Shown piece after piece: positions 38,446 through 42,674 of a stretch of 42,674 nt of DNA. Both the position numbers and the translations under genes were made by a program. The notes beneath the pieces were generated by a model. The model saw only the letters and a list, made by a program, of their open reading frames with translations. It was not told the DNA's origin and made no database searches. This DNA is from Bacteroidota bacterium (lineage in GTDB: Bacteria > Bacteroidota > Bacteroidia > Chitinophagales > Chitinophagaceae), in NCBI GenBank assembly GCA_018267545.1, contig JAFDYG010000004.1, positions 1 through 42,674 on the forward strand. Reading direction: 5' to 3'. Position 1 is the stretch's first letter. The number at the start of each line of letters is the position of its first letter.

Positions 38446-40524
38446 ATGCCCGTTTTGAGAAATTTTTCAACTTTACCTGGACTCTCGGACATGTCAAACA
38501 GACCGGCAACAAATTTACCAAATATACCAAAAACGGTGCGTTTGGTTTTTTCAACAGGCATTATTTTTTTGTTGATCATGAGCTTATTACGCCTTGCTTT
38601 GTTTTTCTCATTTAGCAGGCAGGGGCATTCTTTCGGAGCTGTCTTTTCGTCTTTTCTCCTGGGGATACGCTATGATTTGCGATATGTAGGGATTTTGGAG
38701 CTGCTTATCTTACTGACGGGGTTGGTGCCTTTCCTGGATCCTTTTCGCCATAAGATCGGCAGAAAATGGGCGCTGGGGCTGCTCGGTCTGGCAGCGTTCC
38801 TGGTCCTTTTCTTTTATTCGGTCGACTTCGCCCACTATAGCTATCTTTCTCAACGGCTGAATGCCAGCGTATTGAATTATCTGACCGATGCGGGTATCTC
38901 TGCCAGCATGGTCTGGCAGACCTATCCGGTGATGCGGATGCTGCTGCTGCTGATCGTCGGGGTTTGGCTGGTCCGGAAGGGGCTAAAGGCTTTGTTTGGG
39001 TCTATCCAGCGGTCCGGGACGGGGCCGGTTACGCGAAAGGGGAGAATCGGCTGGTGGGTTGTAGCTTTTTTACTACTGGGGCTAGGTGTTTTTGGGCGGG
39101 TCGGTCAGTATCCCTTGCGGTGGAGCGATGCCTTTACCCTGGGCAGTGACTACCAGGCGGCCCTTGCCTTGAATCCTTTTCAGTCGTTTTTCAGCAGCCT
39201 TAAATTCCGGCATAGCGTCTATAGCGAAGCAAGGGTGCGGGAGGCGATACCGGCACTGGGGGGATATTTTGGGTGGGATAACAGCGTGAAGGGGGATTCT
39301 GCGTCTCTGCCCGGAGGGCTCTGTCTGCGCAAGGTGGTGCCGCGTCCGGGGTCGCTGACCTCTCGTCCCAATGTTGTAGTCGTGATCTGCGAATCGTTTA
39401 GCGCCTACAAGAGCAGCATGTGGGGGAACCCGTTAAATACGACGCCGTTCTTCAACAGCATTTGTGGTCAGGGGATTTTCTTCGATCATTGCTTTACCCC
39501 CAGCTATGGGACAGCCAGGGGTGTCTGGGCCGTTATAACGGGGATACCCGATGTGGCGGCGGCTACGACCACTTCTTCGCGCAACCCGTCTGCGGTCGAT
39601 CAGCACACGATCATCAACGATTTCAAGGACTACGAGAAATTCTATTTCCTGGGTGGCAGCACCAGCTGGGCCAATATCCGGGGGTTACTGACGAATAATA
39701 TCCAGGGGCTGCATTTATACGAGCAGCAGAACTATAGCGCGCCGAAGGTGGACGTTTGGGGGATTAGCGATAAGAACCTTTTTCTGGAAGCCAATAAAGT
39801 ATTGCGGCAGCAGGAACGACCCTTCTTTGCCATCATCCAGACGGCGGATAATCACCGGCCTTATACGATCCCCGAAGAGGACCGGGCGGCCTTTCGTCTT
39901 AGAAAAGTAGCGGATGATTCGCTGCACCGGTATGGATTCGAAAACAATGACGAGATGAATGCTTTCCGGTACACCGATTTTGGATATGAGACGTTTATCC
40001 AGGCGGCTTCGAAGGAGAAGTATTTCGACAATACGGTCTTTTTGTTTGTGGGGGACCATGGGATACCGGGGGATGCGGGGAAGCAGTTCCCGAGAGCCTG
40101 GACGGACCAGCGGCTGACCTCGGAACACGTGCCGATGCTGATCTATGCGCCAAAGCTGGTGCGGGCGGAGCGGCTTCATGGGATCTGCTCGCAGGTAGAC
40201 GTTCTGCCTACCCTGGCGGGACTTTGCGGCATTTCCTATGACAATACGACGCTGGGCCGCGATTTACTGGATACGGCGCATTTTAGCGGAAAAGAGATGG
40301 CTTTTATCTATGACCCGGATGACGCGGATATCGGAGTTGTGAAGGGAGACTTTTTTTATCGCCGGGGGCTGAAGACGGGGAAGGAAGAATTGGTGCCGGT
40401 AGTGGATTCTGTGGGGGCGGTACAAAAAGAGCCGGTGCTCAAGGAGATGAAAGAGCTGTCGGAGGGGATGTATGAGCTATCGAGATACATGCTATTACAG
40501 AACAAAAAGAAGGACGGCTTGTGA
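38446..40524 (+). CDS. LTA synthase family sulfatase-type membrane enzyme
   Basis: 692 residues. Residues 1-220 contain about five membrane helices (LVFSTGIIFLLIMSLLRLALFF, LLILLTGLVPFL, WALGLLGLAAFLVLFFYS and others). The extracytoplasmic sulfatase-fold domain starts near 305: RPNVVVVICESFSAYKSSMWG, FTPSYGTARGVWAVITGIP (candidate nucleophile Thr), FAIIQTADNHRPYTIP and FLFVGDHGIPGD. Relatives transfer phosphoglycerol or phosphoethanolamine from lipids to envelope polymers. In this Gram-negative setting, modification of lipid A, glycans or glycolipids is likelier than teichoic acid. ATG 38446 or ATG 38491 (MSNRPATN) could be the start. Confidence 0.9.
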   Translation: MPVLRNFSTLPGLSDMSNRPATNLPNIPKTVRLVFSTGIIFLLIMSLLRLALFFSFSRQGHSFGAVFSSFLLGIRYDLRYVGILELLILLTGLVPFLDPFRHKIGRKWALGLLGLAAFLVLFFYSVDFAHYSYLSQRLNASVLNYLTDAGISASMVWQTYPVMRMLLLLIVGVWLVRKGLKALFGSIQRSGTGPVTRKGRIGWWVVAFLLLGLGVFGRVGQYPLRWSDAFTLGSDYQAALALNPFQSFFSSLKFRHSVYSEARVREAIPALGGYFGWDNSVKGDSASLPGGLCLRKVVPRPGSLTSRPNVVVVICESFSAYKSSMWGNPLNTTPFFNSICGQGIFFDHCFTPSYGTARGVWAVITGIPDVAAATTTSSRNPSAVDQHTIINDFKDYEKFYFLGGSTSWANIRGLLTNNIQGLHLYEQQNYSAPKVDVWGISDKNLFLEANKVLRQQERPFFAIIQTADNHRPYTIPEEDRAAFRLRKVADDSLHRYGFENNDEMNAFRYTDFGYETFIQAASKEKYFDNTVFLFVGDHGIPGDAGKQFPRAWTDQRLTSEHVPMLIYAPKLVRAERLHGICSQVDVLPTLAGLCGISYDNTTLGRDLLDTAHFSGKEMAFIYDPDDADIGVVKGDFFYRRGLKTGKEELVPVVDSVGAVQKEPVLKEMKELSEGMYELSRYMLLQNKKKDGL

Positions 40525-40600
40525 TGTAAATCCTGCAATCCGGATAGCAATTATACCATGCATAAATTTTTGACCCGGAGGGTAAGAATACTATTGCATG

Positions 40601-40624
40601 AATGCAGGCGGCGAGATACTTTTG
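40601..40624 (+). promoter_or_regulatory. Promoter-like -7 box TACTTTTG with weak -33
   Basis: TACTTTTG at 40617-40624 is a perfect TAnnTTTG box. An ATTG ends 20 bases upstream of it. The start would fall near 40629, directly before an ATCC-rich stretch that ends in a terminator. No convincing reading frame begins here. Confidence 0.45.
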
Positions 40625-40628
40625 TTTC

Positions 40629-40712
40629 AGAATCCAATCCGAGCAAAATATCCGCTTAAACCTTATCCTATGGAAAACCAAAGCGGTTCCGCCTTTCAGG
40701 CGGTTTTTTTTT
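40629..40712 (+). ncRNA. Candidate 84-nt small RNA with ATCC motifs
   Basis: Lies between a TACTTTTG box and a perfect terminator. The body is G-poor and unstructured, with AATCCAATCC at 40631-40640, AAATATCCG near 40650 and CTTATCCTA near 40665. It ends with CCGCC / GGCGG and T9. The repeated ATCC motif and the layout (promoter, A/C-rich body, terminator) resemble the two tandem units at 11387-12296. The region 40525-40600 before it also has one AATCC-TGC-AATCC doublet (40527-40539) and otherwise nothing I can name. An alternative is a glmM attenuator, but glmM has its own promoter-like box at 40750. Confidence 0.42.
40689..40712 (+). terminator. Rho-independent terminator
   Basis: Stem CCGCC / GGCGG, loop TTTCA, then nine T. 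It lies 165 bases after the sulfatase stop and 67 bases before the glmM start, and shows that the frame open from 40602 is not the real glmM start. Confidence 0.9.
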
Positions 40713-40749
40713 GCGCTGGACTTAAGGGGGGCGGTTGGCTGCAAAACCT

Positions 40750-40757
40750 TATTTTTG
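40750..40757 (+). promoter_or_regulatory. -7 box TATTTTTG of glmM
   Basis: Perfect TAnnTTTG 22 bases before the GTG at 40779. The -33 region shows only TTGG. It supports the short start. Confidence 0.5.
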
Positions 40758-40778
40758 TGGTCATTAAAACAAGTATCT

Positions 40779-42164
40779 GTGGCATTGATCAAAAGCATCT
40801 CCGGAATAAGGGGTACGATTGGAGGTAGGCCGGGAGAAAATCTGTCTCCGCTGGACGTCGTTAAATTTACCGCTGCATATGGCAGCAGGATTATCCAAAA
40901 CAATAAGGGAAAGAAGATCGTGGTTGGCCGCGATGGCCGTATCAGCGGGGAGATGATAAGCGCGCTGGTTATCTCTACCCTGCGGGGGATAGGACTGGAT
41001 GTTATCGACCTGGGCTTGTCTACCACGCCTACGGTGGAATTGGCCGTGCCGGGTGAAAAGGCTGCCGGGGGTATTATCCTGACGGCGAGTCACAACCCCC
41101 AGGAGTGGAATGCGCTCAAGCTGCTCAATAGCGCGGGAGAATTTATCAGTGCGGAAGAGGGAGCAGCTATTTTGGAAAAGGTACAGAAAGAAGATTTTGT
41201 TTTTGCGCCGGTGGATAAGCTGGGTGACTATAAAGTGAGTACCGATTGGCTGCAGAAAAGTATCGATGCGGTCGTAAAATATCCGCTGGTGGATATCCCT
41301 GCCATCCGGGAGCGGAAGTATAAGATCGTGGTCGATGTGATCAATTCGACGGGCGCTCTTTTTATCCCGCCCTTATTAAAGGCGTTGGGAGTGGAGGAAG
41401 TGATCTTGTTGAATGAAGAGCTCAATGGACGATTCGCGCACAATCCGGAGCCCTTACCGGAAAACCTGACCGGACTGAGCCTGAAGGTGCAGCAGACGAA
41501 GGCGGACCTGGGGATTGCGGTGGACCCTGACGTGGACAGGCTTTGCTTCGTCTGTGAAGACGGCAGCATGTTCGGCGAGGAATATACCCTTGTGGCGGTT
41601 GCGGACTATGTATTGAGCAAGCGTCCGGGTAATACGGTCAGCAATATGAGCAGCACAAAGGCATTGAAGGAAGTGACGATAGCCCGGGGCGGGCAGTATT
41701 ATCCTTCTGCCGTAGGCGAAGTCAACGTGGTGAATGCGATGAAGCGGGTAAATGCGGTGATCGGCGGGGAGGGGAATGGAGGCATCATCGTTCCCGACCT
41801 GCACTATGGACGGGACGCGCTGATCGGGATTGGACTGTTTTTGAGCGCGCTGTCGCATCATAAGAACGGCATCAAGTCTTTCCGCAGTCAGTACCCTGAC
41901 TATTTCATCTCCAAGAATAAGATCGAGCTGGGATCGGGTATCGACGTGCCGGCTATCTTCGAGAAGATCAAGAAGAAATACAAGAATCATCCGATCAATA
42001 CGGAGGATGGGCTAAAGATCGAATTCGACAATGACTGGGTGCATTTGCGGACGTCGAATACGGAACCTATTATCCGGATTTATGCCGAGAGCAATTTCGA
42101 GACGACGGCGAATAACATTGCGCTGAGACTGATGCAGGATATAAAGGAATTTATAGCCCCTTAG
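40779..42164 (+). CDS. glmM: Phosphoglucosamine mutase / phosphohexomutase
   Basis: 461 residues. Interconverts hexosamine or hexose 6- and 1-phosphates; as GlmM it supplies glucosamine 1-phosphate for UDP-GlcNAc. Four motifs: active serine in LTASHNPQEWNALKLL, metal loop DPDVDRLCFVCEDG, sugar loop GEGNGGIIVPDLHYGRD, and phosphate-binding RTSNTEPIIRIYAES. I chose GTG 40779 (VALIKSISGIRGT): it gives the family length, follows the -7 box at 40750, and the open frame to 40602 crosses a terminator. Bacteroidota annotate this type as GlmM, but phosphomannomutase or phosphoglucomutase activity cannot be excluded. The gene is monocistronic by its signals. Confidence 0.88.
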   Translation: MALIKSISGIRGTIGGRPGENLSPLDVVKFTAAYGSRIIQNNKGKKIVVGRDGRISGEMISALVISTLRGIGLDVIDLGLSTTPTVELAVPGEKAAGGIILTASHNPQEWNALKLLNSAGEFISAEEGAAILEKVQKEDFVFAPVDKLGDYKVSTDWLQKSIDAVVKYPLVDIPAIRERKYKIVVDVINSTGALFIPPLLKALGVEEVILLNEELNGRFAHNPEPLPENLTGLSLKVQQTKADLGIAVDPDVDRLCFVCEDGSMFGEEYTLVAVADYVLSKRPGNTVSNMSSTKALKEVTIARGGQYYPSAVGEVNVVNAMKRVNAVIGGEGNGGIIVPDLHYGRDALIGIGLFLSALSHHKNGIKSFRSQYPDYFISKNKIELGSGIDVPAIFEKIKKKYKNHPINTEDGLKIEFDNDWVHLRTSNTEPIIRIYAESNFETTANNIALRLMQDIKEFIAP

Positions 42165-42241
42165 AATTCAATGGTTAAGGGCGTTTGGCCGGCCTCCGGG
42201 GGAACTGTCATTGGGACGACAAATAACTGAGGTAGAAATAA

Positions 42242-42249
42242 TACCTTTG
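42242..42249 (+). promoter_or_regulatory. -7 box TACCTTTG
   Basis: Perfect TAnnTTTG nine bases before the cysteine desulfurase ATG (42258), so the leader would be about 4 bases. No good -33 box. Confidence 0.5.
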
Positions 42250-42257
42250 CGCCGCAT

Positions 42258-42674
42258 ATGGAAAGAATCTACTTTGATAACGCCGCTACTACCAGCCTAG
42301 ACCCGCAGGTATTGGAAGTCATGATGCCCTATCTCACCGAGAAATTCGGCAATCCTTCTTCAATCTATTCTTATGGACGGGAGTCCCGGCTGGCGATCGA
42401 GAGCAGCCGTAAATCGGTTGCAAAGATCCTGAACGCCCATCCGGCGGAAATCTTTTTTACTTCCGGTGGGACGGAAAGCACCAATACGGCCGTCACGGCG
42501 GCGGTGCGCGACCTTGGATGCACGCACATCATCAGCTCGCCGCTGGAGCACCATGCGACCCTGCATACGATCGAGCACCTGCATAAGCGGGGAGAGGCGG
42601 CTTTGAGCTACGTCGCTTTGCTGCCCAATGGGCACATCGACCTGGAGGATCTGGAGCAGAAGCTGGCTTCCAGC
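42258..42674 (+). CDS. Cysteine desulfurase, N-terminal part (runs off the window)
   Basis: 139 codons, open to the window edge. A PLP enzyme that takes sulfur from cysteine for Fe-S clusters or tRNA thiolation. The N-terminus [35 protein letters not shown] is a signature of the NifS/IscS group. Next come [14 protein letters not shown], where PLP phosphate is bound, and [17 protein letters not shown], with the histidine that stacks on PLP. The PLP lysine and catalytic cysteine lie beyond the end, so the IscS versus SufS branch is not settled; the group I (NifS/IscS) opening is clear. Its -7 box is at 42242. Confidence 0.93.
   Translation, partial: MERIYFDNAATTSLDPQVLEVMMPYLTEKFGNPSSIYSYGRESRLAIESSRKSVAKILNAHPAEIFFTSGGTESTNTAVTAAVRDLGCTHIISSPLEHHATLHTIEHLHKRGEAALSYVALLPNGHIDLEDLEQKLASS

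Noticed and set aside
40602-40778. 59-codon N-terminal extension of glmM
   Set aside because: It crosses a perfect terminator and a -7 box. The family length and the conserved opening fit the GTG at 40779.

Overview
The window looks like a chromosome segment of a Bacteroidota bacterium, most likely of the Chitinophagaceae type. I base this on five signs. Secreted proteins carry type IX secretion (T9SS) C-terminal sorting domains with a YPNP motif. There is a TonB-dependent receptor with a carboxypeptidase-like N-terminal domain. The response regulator is of the LytTR type. Promoters fit the Bacteroidota form TTTG-N19-TAnnTTTG, and the one before infA matches it exactly. Shine-Dalgarno sequences are almost absent. 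Coding DNA is moderately GC-rich and intergenic DNA is AT-rich. No tRNA, rRNA, insertion sequence, phage or CRISPR array was seen.

Layout. 1-3571 (+): a sugar operon with the tail of a ROK sugar kinase, phosphomannose isomerase, a cupin and a sugar/H+ symporter. 3672-10635 (-): an orphan T9SS sorting domain, a TonB-dependent receptor behind ribulose-phosphate epimerase, a TPR lipoprotein and a repetitive T9SS-secreted protein. 10903-11367 (+): a small membrane protein. 11368-12432: 1.06 kb without a gene, holding two tandem copies of a repeated element that I read as two minus-strand non-coding RNA genes. 12433-16202: a signalling cluster of LytTR regulator, HPt protein, an unlisted 41-residue secreted peptide and a hybrid histidine kinase. 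16231-19851 (-): a lipoprotein, a giant TPR lipoprotein and a phosphoesterase in one tight operon. 19910-24360 (+): homogentisate dioxygenase, an amidohydrolase lipoprotein, an aldo/keto reductase and an unknown protein. 24489-28300 (+): the alpha operon (infA, rpmJ, rpsM, rpsK, rpsD, rpoA, rplQ) with RNA hairpins in each gap from rpmJ onward, followed by carA and aroQ. 29976-38419: mostly envelope and secreted proteins (PpiC-like, YwqK-like, esterase, retropepsin-like, M1 peptidase, HupE/UreJ-like, DUF6702-like, CNNM/CorC, PAP2). 38446-42674 (+): an LTA-synthase-type sulfatase, a candidate small RNA, glmM and the start of a cysteine desulfurase.

How the genes fit together. The first operon phosphorylates and isomerises an imported hexose. 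The hybrid kinase, HPt and LytTR proteins supply every step of a His-Asp-His-Asp phosphorelay. The alpha operon is the standard translation/transcription set, but it is not preceded by secY and map.

The most unusual feature is the gene-free block at 11391-12388. Both copies share a 101-bp promoter-like module, a terminator whose stem changes by compensating base pairs, and between them a G-poor body built from repeated ATCC-N4-ATCC doublets. A shorter plus-strand unit with its own promoter, several ATCC motifs and a terminator lies at 40617-40712. Together these suggest an undescribed small-RNA family. This is inference from sequence only.
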